From positions 32,234 to 96,233 of the forward strand of contig CACJRM010000004.1 in NCBI GenBank assembly GCA_902595805.1: a stretch of DNA of 64,000 nt, read 5' to 3'. Below, piece by piece: positions 8,405 through 16,596 of the stretch; the first letter of the stretch is position 1; each line of letters begins with the position of its first letter. This DNA comes from an uncultured Alphaproteobacteria bacterium (GTDB lineage Bacteria; Pseudomonadota; Alphaproteobacteria; HIMB59; GCA-002718135). The position numbers and the translations under genes were made by a program. The notes under the pieces were generated by a model, which was not told the origin of the DNA, searched no databases, and was given only the letters and a program-made list of their open reading frames with translations.

Positions 8405-8872
8405 ATGAAGATATATTTAAATACAGGAAGAGTTATAAAAGAATGGACTGATTACAATGGTCATATGAATTTGGCATTTTATATTCATCTTTTTGATGCT
8501 GGATGGGAAGTTCTTTTACAAAAATTTAATATGGGTGAAACTTCTGCAAAAACAGAGAAGAAAACTACTTTTGCCGTAGAGTCACACACCACTTATGACA
8601 AAGAAGTGAAAGAGGGTGATGAAGTAGATATTAATTTATTATTTCTTGATAGGGATAAAAAAAGATTAATTTATAAATTAGAAATGACACATAAGCTTGA
8701 AGGTTATAGGGCAGCAACAACAGAGGTTTGTTCTTTGTATGTTGATTTAAATGTTAGAAAAGTTTCTGAATTAGAATTAGAAAAGCAAAAAGATATAGAT
8801 AAATTCATTCAAGAAAATAAAAATAATTTTAATCCAGGTAACCTTACACTAATCAATAAGCTGAAAAAATAA
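8405..8872 (+). CDS. hot-dog thioesterase, probable betainyl-CoA thioesterase
   Basis: Single hot-dog domain of 155 residues in the 4-hydroxybenzoyl-CoA thioesterase fold. The N-terminal motif TDYNGHMN (15-22) matches the catalytic Asp and Asn/His region of the thioesterases found with carnitine dehydrogenase. It would hydrolyse betainyl-CoA to glycine betaine and CoA, finishing conversion of carnitine to betaine. It is divergent from the BKACE gene and its stop abuts the HD-domain gene on the other strand. The alternative is a general acyl-CoA thioesterase. Confidence 0.8.
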   Translation: MKIYLNTGRVIKEWTDYNGHMNLAFYIHLFDAGWEVLLQKFNMGETSAKTEKKTTFAVESHTTYDKEVKEGDEVDINLLFLDRDKKRLIYKLEMTHKLEGYRAATTEVCSLYVDLNVRKVSELELEKQKDIDKFIQENKNNFNPGNLTLINKLKK

Positions 8873-9436
8873 TTATAAATTTCTATAAGGTGTTCTATTA
8901 AATATTTTTTGAACCATTGGAACAAATTCTTTTAAAGGAATTGTATCATAATTTGGATCAAATGATGCTTGATCCCATCTTTCGCAAAAATCTATAGTAT
9001 CTTTAAAGAATTCATGACCTTTAAATTTATCTCTTAGATTTCTATCTTTTCCATAATAATGATTATAGTAGTAGGCTTGAAACAAACCGTGTTGTTCTAC
9101 AATCCATCTTGTTTTTTCAGAAACAAAAGGTTTTAATACTGCAGCTGCAAGTTCAGAATGATTAAGAGGTGCAATTTCATCACCTATATCATGCAATAAA
9201 GAAGCTACCACCATTTCTTCAGAAGCTTGTTCACGTAACGCTCTTGATGCAGTTTGAAGAGAGTGTTCTAATCTAGATACCTTATAGCCACCTAAAGAGT
9301 TGTCTAAACTTTCTAGCACTCTTACTATTCTATCAGCTGTACCTTCAATAAATTTATCTTCAAAATTAGCAAGAAGTTCATAATCTTCTTTATCACCATG
9401 TTTCATTTCAGTGAATTTTACTTCATCTTTAGACAT
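8873..9436 (-). CDS. HD-domain metalloprotein (possible PhnZ/TmpB-like oxygenase or phosphohydrolase)
   Basis: I chose the ATG at 9436 (187 aa, start MSKDEV); an ATG five codons upstream at 9451 is also possible. The HD set is complete: His58 in LEHSLQTA, His82-Asp83 in LLHDIGDE, His93 in LNHSE, His116 in EQHG and Asp155 in ERWD. That makes six potential ligands, as in the dinuclear-iron oxygenases MIOX, PhnZ and TmpB rather than the minimal four-ligand HD hydrolase. The Tyr and Glu found just before LEH in PhnZ are not conserved (LGGYK here). TmpB makes glycine betaine from a hydroxylated trimethylaminoethyl-phosphonate, which would fit beside carnitine-to-betaine genes, but that role is inference. 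A phosphohydrolase remains possible. Confidence 0.75.
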   Translation of the reverse strand: MSKDEVKFTEMKHGDKEDYELLANFEDKFIEGTADRIVRVLESLDNSLGGYKVSRLEHSLQTASRALREQASEEMVVASLLHDIGDEIAPLNHSELAAAVLKPFVSEKTRWIVEQHGLFQAYYYNHYYGKDRNLRDKFKGHEFFKDTIDFCERWDQASFDPNYDTIPLKEFVPMVQKIFNRTPYRNL

Positions 9437-9464
9437 GAAATAATTATACATATTTTTAAATTTT

Positions 9465-10448
9465 ATGAAACTAATTCCTGAATGGTATGAACACCAATAT
9501 TGTTTGATTGCTTGGCCGTGTAATAAAGATCTTTATGGTAAAATTATAAATAAGGCCAGAGATGAAGTTGCAAATGTAATTAATGAAATTGCAAAAACTG
9601 AGCATGTTATTGTTTTGTCAAAAAAAGATGACATAAATGAAATTCAAAATAAAACTGATCATAAAAACATAGATATCATAGAATGTAAATTAGATGATTC
9701 TTGGATGCGAGATATTGCACCAATTTTTTATAACGAAGATGAAAAATTAAAATCAATTAGTTTTGAATTTAATGGTTATGGAAAGTATCCAGATTATTTA
9801 AATGATAATAAAATATCAAAATTTATTTCAAGCTATTTAAATATCCCAACAATAACTTCTGACTTAGTCATTGAAGGAGGAGCAATAACTTATGATGATA
9901 AAAAAAATTTATTTAGTACTAAAAATGTAATATTTAACAAAAATAGAAAACAAAAATATAATAATGAATATATTATTAAAGAATTAAAGCTCTTGTTTGA
10001 CTTAAATTATATTTTTTTATTTGAAAATGGACTAATGGAGGATGACACAGATGGTCATGTAGATAATTTATTATGCCCGATAGGAAAAAATAAATATTTA
10101 ATTGCTACAACTCACAAATTAGATCCTAATTATGAAATATTAGAAAAAAACAAAGCTGATCTTATTAAATTTTTTAAAGATACTAATCAGAGATTTGATT
10201 TAATTGAAGTTCCTTTACCTACAAGAAAAAAGATTAACAATAAGAATATTATTAGCTCATATATAAATTTCTATTTCAGTAAAAATAAAATTATCTTACC
10301 TAAATTCAATGTTAAGGAAGACAATGAGGTAAAATTAATTTTTGAAAAGTTATTCCCAAATCGAGAGATTATAATGTTGGAAACAGAAAATATAAATTAT
10401 GGTGGAGGAAATATTCATTGTATCACAATGAATGTACCAAAAATATGA
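9465..10448 (+). CDS. aguA: agmatine deiminase
   Basis: Hydrolyses agmatine to N-carbamoylputrescine and ammonia; cytoplasmic. 327 residues of the peptidyl-arginine-deiminase/AguA family. Visible are EWYEHQYCLIAWP near the N-terminus, WMRDIAP, the IEGGAITYD block, DTDGHVDN with the catalytic Asp/His, and the nucleophile Cys319 in GGGNIHC close to the C-terminus. The product is the substrate of the next gene, whose ATG overlaps this stop (ATGA), so the two are translationally coupled. Confidence 0.93.
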   Translation: MKLIPEWYEHQYCLIAWPCNKDLYGKIINKARDEVANVINEIAKTEHVIVLSKKDDINEIQNKTDHKNIDIIECKLDDSWMRDIAPIFYNEDEKLKSISFEFNGYGKYPDYLNDNKISKFISSYLNIPTITSDLVIEGGAITYDDKKNLFSTKNVIFNKNRKQKYNNEYIIKELKLLFDLNYIFLFENGLMEDDTDGHVDNLLCPIGKNKYLIATTHKLDPNYEILEKNKADLIKFFKDTNQRFDLIEVPLPTRKKINNKNIISSYINFYFSKNKIILPKFNVKEDNEVKLIFEKLFPNREIIMLETENINYGGGNIHCITMNVPKI

Positions 10449-11302
10449 AAGTAAAAGTAGCAACATCACAATTTAAGGCTCTTAAAGGAGACTTTGAAGC
10501 TAATTTAAATAAAGCGATTAGTTTAGTTGAAAAAGCTTCAAAAGAAAATGTAGATTTTTTACTTCTGCAAGAATTATTTCAAGATTATTATTTTTGCTCA
10601 ACAAAAAATGATAAATTTTTTGATCTTGCAATTGATTTTCCTTCTCATCCCATGTTCGAAAAATTATCTAATATTTGTAAAGATAAAAAGATTTCATTAC
10701 CAATTAGTTTTTTTCAAAAAAAAGAAAATAAGTTTTTTAACTCTTTAGTTATGATTGATTCATTAGGTAAAATAAGTGAAGTCTATAATAAATCCCACAT
10801 CCCTGAAGGGCCTGGATATAATGAGAAGTATTATTTTGAAAAAGGCAACACAGGTTTTATGGTTTTTGAAACCCCTCTAGCAAAAGTTGGCTGTGCAATT
10901 TGTTGGGATCAGTGGTTTCCTGAATGTGCAAGAATATTAACTTTGAAAGGTGCAGATTTAATTTTATATCCATCAGCAATTGGTTCTGAGCCACACATGC
11001 CCGAATTAAATTCAAAAGATCATTGGATTAATACAATGGTAGGACATGCTGCTGCAAATCAAATCCCTATAATAACTTCAAATAGAATAGGGAAGGAGGT
11101 CGAAGCAGGTATTGAATTAAATTTTTATGGTAATTCTTTTATATTGGATCATCTTGGAAATATAATAAATCGTATGAATGATAAGGATGAGGGAATAATA
11201 ACTGCGACTTTAGATTTGTTAATTTCAAGAGAATATAGAAAATTATGGGGTAACTTTAGAGACAGAAGGCCAGATCTATATAAAAAAATTCTCGATTTTT
11301 AA
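10445..11302 (+). CDS. aguB: N-carbamoylputrescine amidase
   Basis: Carbon-nitrogen hydrolase (nitrilase superfamily) that cleaves N-carbamoylputrescine to putrescine, CO2 and ammonia. I start it at the ATG overlapping the aguA stop by four bases (285 aa, MKVKVATSQF), rather than nine codons earlier, because nitrilases begin at this beta strand. The catalytic triad is Glu43 (LLQELFQ), Lys116 (YNKSHIPEGPGYNEK) and Cys153 (CWDQWFPE); the long conserved blocks are those of plant-type AguB. It is followed after 40 nt by the polyamine transporter operon. Confidence 0.93.
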   Translation: MKVKVATSQFKALKGDFEANLNKAISLVEKASKENVDFLLLQELFQDYYFCSTKNDKFFDLAIDFPSHPMFEKLSNICKDKKISLPISFFQKKENKFFNSLVMIDSLGKISEVYNKSHIPEGPGYNEKYYFEKGNTGFMVFETPLAKVGCAICWDQWFPECARILTLKGADLILYPSAIGSEPHMPELNSKDHWINTMVGHAAANQIPIITSNRIGKEVEAGIELNFYGNSFILDHLGNIINRMNDKDEGIITATLDLLISREYRKLWGNFRDRRPDLYKKILDF

Positions 11303-11331
11303 TTTATTTTATTTAATGTAATTTTTATTTA

Positions 11332-11338
11332 GGAGGGG
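11332..11338 (+). promoter_or_regulatory. strong Shine-Dalgarno of the polyamine-binding protein gene
   Basis: AGGAGGG lies 4-5 nt before the ATG at 11343. Most genes in this window lack a recognisable Shine-Dalgarno, so a near-perfect one here fits the high expression expected of a periplasmic binding protein. Confidence 0.7.
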
Positions 11339-11342
11339 AATA

Positions 11343-12395
11343 ATGCTTAAGTATTTTATATCTCTATTAGTTTTAATTTCTTTTTCAGCTCAGGCTAAAG
11401 AAGAACTATTTATTTACAATTGGTCTGACTATATTGCAGAAGATACAATTGAAAATTTTGAAAATGAATTTGGCATTGATGTAACCTATGATGTTTTTGA
11501 TTCAAATGAGGTTCTTGAAGCTAAACTTTTAGCTGGTGGGTCTGGATATGATATTGTCGTGCCTTCTGGTTCTTTTTTAGAAAACCAAATCAAGGCTGGA
11601 GTTTTTCAAAAACTTGATAAGGCTCAACTTTCAAACATTGGTAATTTAGATCCTGATGTATTAGCAAAAATTGATGCACATGATCCAGGAGGTCAATACT
11701 CGATAAATTATATGTATGGTACTACAGGTATTGGCTATAATACTGATAAAGTTGATGAAAATGATATTACAAGTTGGAGCATTTTGTTTGATCCAGCTAT
11801 TGCATCAAAATATGCAGATTGTGGAATCGCAATGTTGGATGCTCCTACAGAGGTTATGGAAATCGCTTTAAAATACGTTGGAAAAGATCCTTATACAGAG
11901 GATGAGAAAGATTATGAAGTTGCTCTTGAAATGTTACAACAAATAAGACCTTACATAAGATATTTTGATTCTTCTCAATATATTGATGATTTAGCAAATG
12001 GAGAGATCTGTTTAACTATGGGTTGGTCAGGTGACGTTTTTCTAGCTGCAGATGAAGCTGCAGATGGAGTAGAAGCCTGGTACTCTATTCCATCTGAAGG
12101 GACAGTAATTTGGTTTGATATGATGGCTATTCCAGCTGATGCGAAAAATGTTGAGAATGCACACAAATTCATAAATTATATTTTAAGACCTCAAGTTGCC
12201 GCTGATATTACTAACTATGTTTGGTATTCAAATCCAAATAAAGCAGCTAATGAGTTAGTTGATCCTGAAATTTTTGAAGATCCAGCTATTTATCCAGATG
12301 AAGCAACTTTAAGTATGCTTTTTGCTGATACAGCTGACTCTCCAAAAAAATCTAAATTATCAACTAAATATTTCAATAAATTTAAATCAAATTAA
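11343..12395 (+). CDS. potD: polyamine ABC transporter, periplasmic binding protein (PotD/PotF-like)
   Basis: Extracytoplasmic solute receptor for putrescine or spermidine, 350 residues. A Sec signal peptide spans 1-18 with a cleavage site after AQA. The mature N-terminus (LFIYNWSDYIAEDTIENFE region, about 21-39) is the hallmark of PotD/PotF. Downstream come the ligand-pocket blocks MYGTTGIGYN, GWSGD and the family's acidic and aromatic residues. It heads potABC and follows agmatine-to-putrescine genes. The sequence does not separate putrescine from spermidine specificity. Confidence 0.92.
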   Translation: MLKYFISLLVLISFSAQAKEELFIYNWSDYIAEDTIENFENEFGIDVTYDVFDSNEVLEAKLLAGGSGYDIVVPSGSFLENQIKAGVFQKLDKAQLSNIGNLDPDVLAKIDAHDPGGQYSINYMYGTTGIGYNTDKVDENDITSWSILFDPAIASKYADCGIAMLDAPTEVMEIALKYVGKDPYTEDEKDYEVALEMLQQIRPYIRYFDSSQYIDDLANGEICLTMGWSGDVFLAADEAADGVEAWYSIPSEGTVIWFDMMAIPADAKNVENAHKFINYILRPQVAADITNYVWYSNPNKAANELVDPEIFEDPAIYPDEATLSMLFADTADSPKKSKLSTKYFNKFKSN

Positions 12396-12410
12396 AAAAT
12401 ATACTTCATT

Positions 12411-12440
12411 TCAGCACTAATATATTAATATTAGTGCTGA
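12411..12440 (+). terminator. 13-bp hairpin between potD and potA
   Basis: TCAGCACTAATAT (12411-12423) is the exact inverse of 12428-12440, giving a 13-bp perfect stem with a four-base loop. It lies 15 nt after the potD stop, ends 6 nt before the potA ATG and has only three T residues after it. It therefore looks less like a full terminator than an intercistronic stem: one that halts 3' exonucleases and partly occludes potA initiation, so binding protein exceeds the membrane subunits. Confidence 0.8.
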
Positions 12441-12446
12441 TTTAAG

Positions 12447-13517
12447 ATGGATAATAATAATTTTCTAGTAATTGAAAATATTTCTAAATCCTTTGGAGAT
12501 AACAAAGTTTTAGAAAATATTAATTTAAATATTTCAAAATCTGAATTTTTTGGTCTCCTAGGATCTTCGGGTTCAGGCAAAACTACCTTACTAAGAATAC
12601 TAGGTGGATTTGAGAAGCCAGATACAGGACGTGTAATCCTCGACGGAACAGACATAACAAAACTTGAGCCTTTTGATAGACCATTAAACTATATGTTCCA
12701 ATCGTATGCTCTATTTCCTCACTTAAACGTATTTAATAATTTAGCTTTTGGAATAAAAGAAAATTTTACCCTAAAAGAAATTGAAATAAATGTAAGAAAT
12801 ATTGCTGAACTTTTATCCATTGAACATTTATTAAATAGAAGAATTAAGCAATTATCAGGTGGAGAGCAACAACGAGTTGCTCTTGGAAGGTGCTTAATAA
12901 AAAAACCTAAGTTATTATTATTAGATGAGCCTCTTGCAGCACTAGATAAAAAACTAAGATCAAAAACACAATTAGAGTTAACAACACTCCAAAAGAAACT
13001 AAAAATTACATTTGTTTTCGTCACACATGATCAGGAAGAGGCAATGTCCTTATCTGATAGAATGGCAATAATGAAGAATGGTCTTATTTTGGAATGTTCT
13101 AGCCCTGAAGAGATTTATGAAAATCCTAAAAGTCTTTATACTGCCAATTTTATAGGAATTGCAAATATAATTGAGATTTACAAGAAAGATGAAAATTTTT
13201 ATTCTGATGATTTAGGTATAAATTTTAAATTAAACAAAAAATTAAAAAATACAAAAACTAATATTTTACTAAGACCAGAGAAAATAAAAATACAATCAAT
13301 AAATAATTTGAAAACAAGTTCATTTAATTCCTTTAGTGGAGAAATTTTAGAAAAATCATATTTGGGAAGCTTTACACGTTATGAAATTAAAATTAAAAAT
13401 ATGATAATTTCAGTTTTAGATCAGAATTTTAACTCTAGCTCAAATTATAATTTCCCAAAAGGGGGAAAAGTCATTTGTAGTTGGGAAAGTGAATCAATTA
13501 AGGTTTTAGAGGATTAA
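12447..13517 (+). CDS. potA: polyamine ABC transporter, ATP-binding protein (PotA-like)
   Basis: ATPase of the polyamine importer, 356 residues. Walker A is GSSGSGKTT near residues 38-46, the Q-loop lies around YMFQSYALFPH, the signature LSGGEQQR near 137-144, Walker B LLLLDEPLAALD, and the H-loop THDQEEAMSLSD. The C-terminal 110 residues form a Lys-rich TOBE regulatory domain including ILLRPEKIKI. No Shine-Dalgarno is visible; the upstream hairpin occupies that position. The stop is directly followed by the TTG start of potB. Confidence 0.92.
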   Translation: MDNNNFLVIENISKSFGDNKVLENINLNISKSEFFGLLGSSGSGKTTLLRILGGFEKPDTGRVILDGTDITKLEPFDRPLNYMFQSYALFPHLNVFNNLAFGIKENFTLKEIEINVRNIAELLSIEHLLNRRIKQLSGGEQQRVALGRCLIKKPKLLLLDEPLAALDKKLRSKTQLELTTLQKKLKITFVFVTHDQEEAMSLSDRMAIMKNGLILECSSPEEIYENPKSLYTANFIGIANIIEIYKKDENFYSDDLGINFKLNKKLKNTKTNILLRPEKIKIQSINNLKTSSFNSFSGEILEKSYLGSFTRYEIKIKNMIISVLDQNFNSSSNYNFPKGGKVICSWESESIKVLED

Positions 13518-14405
13518 TTGAAAAATAAATTATTTGAAAAATATTTTGTTTTTAGTCCTTATTTTTGGCTTGTTCTATTTTTTTTTATACCATTAGCTAT
13601 AATTTTTAAAATATCAATTTCGGTATCAGAATGGGGGATGCCTCCTTATCAAGATATTTTTCTTTTTGATAATGGATTTAAGATCAATACTACATTTGAA
13701 AACTATGTTTATATATTTAGTGATTATTACTACATTGGATCTTTTGTAAACTCTTTGATACTAGCTCTAATATCTACTTTTTTTTGTTTACTTATTGGGT
13801 TCCCATTAGCTTTTTATATTGCGACTTCAAATATCAGATTAAGAAATATCCTATTAGTTTTAGTAGTTATTCCATTTTGGTCATCATTTTTATTAAGAGT
13901 ATATGCATGGAAAATAATTTTACAGAATAATGGAATTTTAAATGTAATACTTCTAAACCTAGGCATAACATCAGAACCACTTCAATTATTATACAATCAA
14001 TATGCTGTAATCATGGGAATTGTATACACTTATTTACCTTTAATGATTTTACCACTCTATGGATACTTAAATAAATTTGACTTAAATTTAATTGAAGCAT
14101 CAAAAGATTTAGGATTAAATCGTATTAAAACCTTTTATAAAGTTATTCTTCCTTTGTCTGTTCCAGGAATTGTTGCTGGATCTTTATTAGTTTTTATACC
14201 TGTTGTTGGAGAGTTTATTATACCTGAAATGTTAGGTGGTAGTGATAGATTGTATTATGGAAAAATATTATGGGAGGAATTCTTTGTTAATAGAAATTGG
14301 CCAGGTGCTAGTGCTTTAGCTTTTAGTGGAATTATTATTTTGGTTTTGCCAATAGTTATTTTTCAAATACTTTATTCTCGTTGGAGTCAAAAAAATGAAA
14401 TCTAG
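13518..14405 (+). CDS. potB: polyamine ABC transporter, permease (PotB-like)
   Basis: Inner-membrane permease of 295 residues with about six transmembrane helices. The cytoplasmic EAA-type loop EASKDLGLNRIKTFYKVILP lies near 195-214 and contacts the ATPase. It starts at TTG, immediately after the potA TAA with no spacer, giving the expected short cytoplasmic N-terminus (KNKLFEKYF) before the first helix. It overlaps potC by 11 nt. Confidence 0.9.
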   Translation: MKNKLFEKYFVFSPYFWLVLFFFIPLAIIFKISISVSEWGMPPYQDIFLFDNGFKINTTFENYVYIFSDYYYIGSFVNSLILALISTFFCLLIGFPLAFYIATSNIRLRNILLVLVVIPFWSSFLLRVYAWKIILQNNGILNVILLNLGITSEPLQLLYNQYAVIMGIVYTYLPLMILPLYGYLNKFDLNLIEASKDLGLNRIKTFYKVILPLSVPGIVAGSLLVFIPVVGEFIIPEMLGGSDRLYYGKILWEEFFVNRNWPGASALAFSGIIILVLPIVIFQILYSRWSQKNEI

Positions 14406-15189
14406 TTTAATCAAAAGTACAGTTATTTTTTTAGGTTTATTTTTTTTATATTTCCCAATTTTAGTTTTAATTTTTTACTCATTTAATGAAAATAAGAGAG
14501 TAATGGTTTGGAAAGGATTTTCTTTAAGATGGTACAATGAATTATTTAATAATGAACAAATAATTGAGGCATTTATTATTAGTATTAAAATTGCAGCTTT
14601 GTCTGCAACTTTTGCAACAATTTTAGGAGTTATGATTGGATATTCACTTGTAAGAATAAGAAAAATTCCTTTTAAATCATTTTATATTTTTCTTTCATCA
14701 ACACCTTTGGTTTTGCCAGAATTAATTTTAGGTCTTTCAATGTTACTTTTTTTTATAAGCTTAAATAATGTAATTGGATTTCCATCATCTAGAGGACAAT
14801 TAACTATTTTCATATCACACGTTACTTTTTGTATTGCATTTGTCGCAATTATTATTCAAGCAAGATTAACTGACTTTAACAAAAATATTGAGGAAGCTGC
14901 GATGGATCTAGGCTATAATTATACCAAGGTACTCTATAAGATAACTTTACCAATAATTTTACCTTCTATTATTGCTGGTTGGTTATTAGCTTTTACAATT
15001 TCTTTAGATGATCTAGTTGTTGCGAGTTTTACTACTGGGCCTGGAGCTAACACATTGCCAATTGTAGTTTTTTCTAAAGTTAGATTAGGATTGAGTCCTG
15101 AAGTAAACGCATTATCAGCAATTTTAATGTTTGCTTTAATAATAATTGGTTTATTTTATTTTTATTTTAATAAAAAATTTAAACATTAA
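14395..15189 (+). CDS. potC: polyamine ABC transporter, permease (PotC-like)
   Basis: Second inner-membrane permease, 264 residues, about six helices. The EAA loop reads EEAAMDLGYNYTKVLYKITLP, and SLDDLVVASFTTGPG after it is typical of PotC. Its ATG lies inside the end of potB. The 3' end overlaps the 3' end of the convergent glutamine-synthetase-like gene by 11 nt. Confidence 0.9.
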   Translation: MKSSLIKSTVIFLGLFFLYFPILVLIFYSFNENKRVMVWKGFSLRWYNELFNNEQIIEAFIISIKIAALSATFATILGVMIGYSLVRIRKIPFKSFYIFLSSTPLVLPELILGLSMLLFFISLNNVIGFPSSRGQLTIFISHVTFCIAFVAIIIQARLTDFNKNIEEAAMDLGYNYTKVLYKITLPIILPSIIAGWLLAFTISLDDLVVASFTTGPGANTLPIVVFSKVRLGLSPEVNALSAILMFALIIIGLFYFYFNKKFKH

Positions 15190-16546
15190 GTAATAAATAT
15201 TCTCGCTCCCAAGAACTTATTACTGATAAATAAGCTTGATACTCAACTCTTCTTATCGCAGCAATCGACCTTACAAATTTTTCATTAAATATGGATTTTA
15301 TATCTTCATCATTTTCAAAGAGAGTTAACGATTCATCCATATTTTTAGGTAGATTAGAATTTTTATCTTTAAATGCACTATCTTTAGTTTCTGGATTTGG
15401 TTTTAAATTATTTTTCATTCCTAAATATCCTGAAGCTAAATTAGCTGCAAAAACTAGATATGGATTTGTATCAGATCCAGGAATTCTATTTTCAATACGT
15501 ATATTCCTTTCCTCAATTGATGGAATTCTAAAACCACAACTTCTATTACCTATTCCCCATTTAACATTTTTAGGAGCACCCCAAGTTGCAAACAATCTTC
15601 TAAATGAATTTATATTTGGAGCGTATATTGGCATTAATAATGGAGTATATTTTTCCAAACCACCTAAATAGTTTTTCATTTTTTTTGAAATTTTAGTTGA
15701 TTGATTAAAAAAAATATTTTTATTTTTTTCATTATATATCGATTGATGTATGTGCATTGCACTACCAGGTTGGTTCTCCATAGGTTTTGCCATAAATGTT
15801 GCATGAAGTTTATGTTTCAAAGCTGACTGTCTTAAAGTTCTTTTAAATAAAAATACCTGGTCTGCTAGATCTAAAGGATCACCATGCTGAAAATTAATTT
15901 CCATCTGAGCTGAGCCAGATTCATGATTAATAGTATCAATTTCAATATTTTGTGCTTCACAATAATTATATACATCCTCAAAAAGATGATCAAATTCGTT
16001 AACAGCATCTATACCCAAGGCCTGCTTACCTGTTTCTTGTCTACCTGATTGACCCACTGGTACTTCAAGGGGATAATCTGAGTCAGCATTAGGTTTCACT
16101 AAATAAAATTCTAACTCTGGTGAAACAATTGGAGTTAATTTATCTTTTTTATAAAGTTTTAAAATATTTTTAAGAGCATTCCTACTAGAATTTATAACAT
16201 CATCTCCGTTAAGATTTATTGCATCACAGATAATTTGTGCAGTAGGGTCGTCGTACCATGGCACTACTCTCATTGTATCAAAATCTGGTTTTAAAATTAC
16301 ATCAATGTCAGTTGGATTGTAAACACTTCTTGGTAAAGCACCGGCAGAGTCCTCAGTTGCATAATCTCCTGATATCGTTTGAATAAAAGTTGACTGAGGT
16401 AATCTGTGACTTTCATCTTCCAGTCCTTTTAAAAATTTATTAGTTGGTAAAATTTTTCCCCTTGCTATACCTCCAAGATCTGGAACTAAACATTCAACTT
16501 CTGTAATAGAGTTTTCATGAAACCAATTTTGAAATTTTTCAATCAT
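15179..16546 (-). CDS. puuA: glutamine synthetase-family ligase, probable gamma-glutamylputrescine synthetase
   Basis: 455-residue member of the glutamine synthetase fold: beta-grasp N-terminal domain (about 15-100) and catalytic domain with PELEFYLV (143-150), NHESGSAQMEIN, the ATP/metal block GSAMHIHQS, NRSCGFRIP and RIENRIPGSDTNPYL. The lack of the adenylylation-site tyrosine segment of GlnA and the neighbours (polyamine importer and PuuB-like oxidase) support ATP-dependent ligation of glutamate to putrescine rather than ammonia assimilation. Related GlnA paralogues use ethanolamine or other amines, so the symbol is by context. Confidence 0.8.
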   Translation of the reverse strand: MIEKFQNWFHENSITEVECLVPDLGGIARGKILPTNKFLKGLEDESHRLPQSTFIQTISGDYATEDSAGALPRSVYNPTDIDVILKPDFDTMRVVPWYDDPTAQIICDAINLNGDDVINSSRNALKNILKLYKKDKLTPIVSPELEFYLVKPNADSDYPLEVPVGQSGRQETGKQALGIDAVNEFDHLFEDVYNYCEAQNIEIDTINHESGSAQMEINFQHGDPLDLADQVFLFKRTLRQSALKHKLHATFMAKPMENQPGSAMHIHQSIYNEKNKNIFFNQSTKISKKMKNYLGGLEKYTPLLMPIYAPNINSFRRLFATWGAPKNVKWGIGNRSCGFRIPSIEERNIRIENRIPGSDTNPYLVFAANLASGYLGMKNNLKPNPETKDSAFKDKNSNLPKNMDESLTLFENDEDIKSIFNEKFVRSIAAIRRVEYQAYLSVISSWEREYLLLNV

Positions 16547-16596
16547 ATTGAGAGTGTTTGTTTACTAATTATTATTAAACCATTAAAGATAAGTTA

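Noticed and set aside
8873..9436. Direct assignment of the HD protein as PhnZ
   Set aside because: The Tyr/Glu pair that defines PhnZ before the first metal His is not present, and no phosphonate gene is adjacent.
15291..15671. 126-codon plus-strand ORF inside the glutamine synthetase-like gene
   Set aside because: Antisense shadow of conserved glutamine synthetase motifs.
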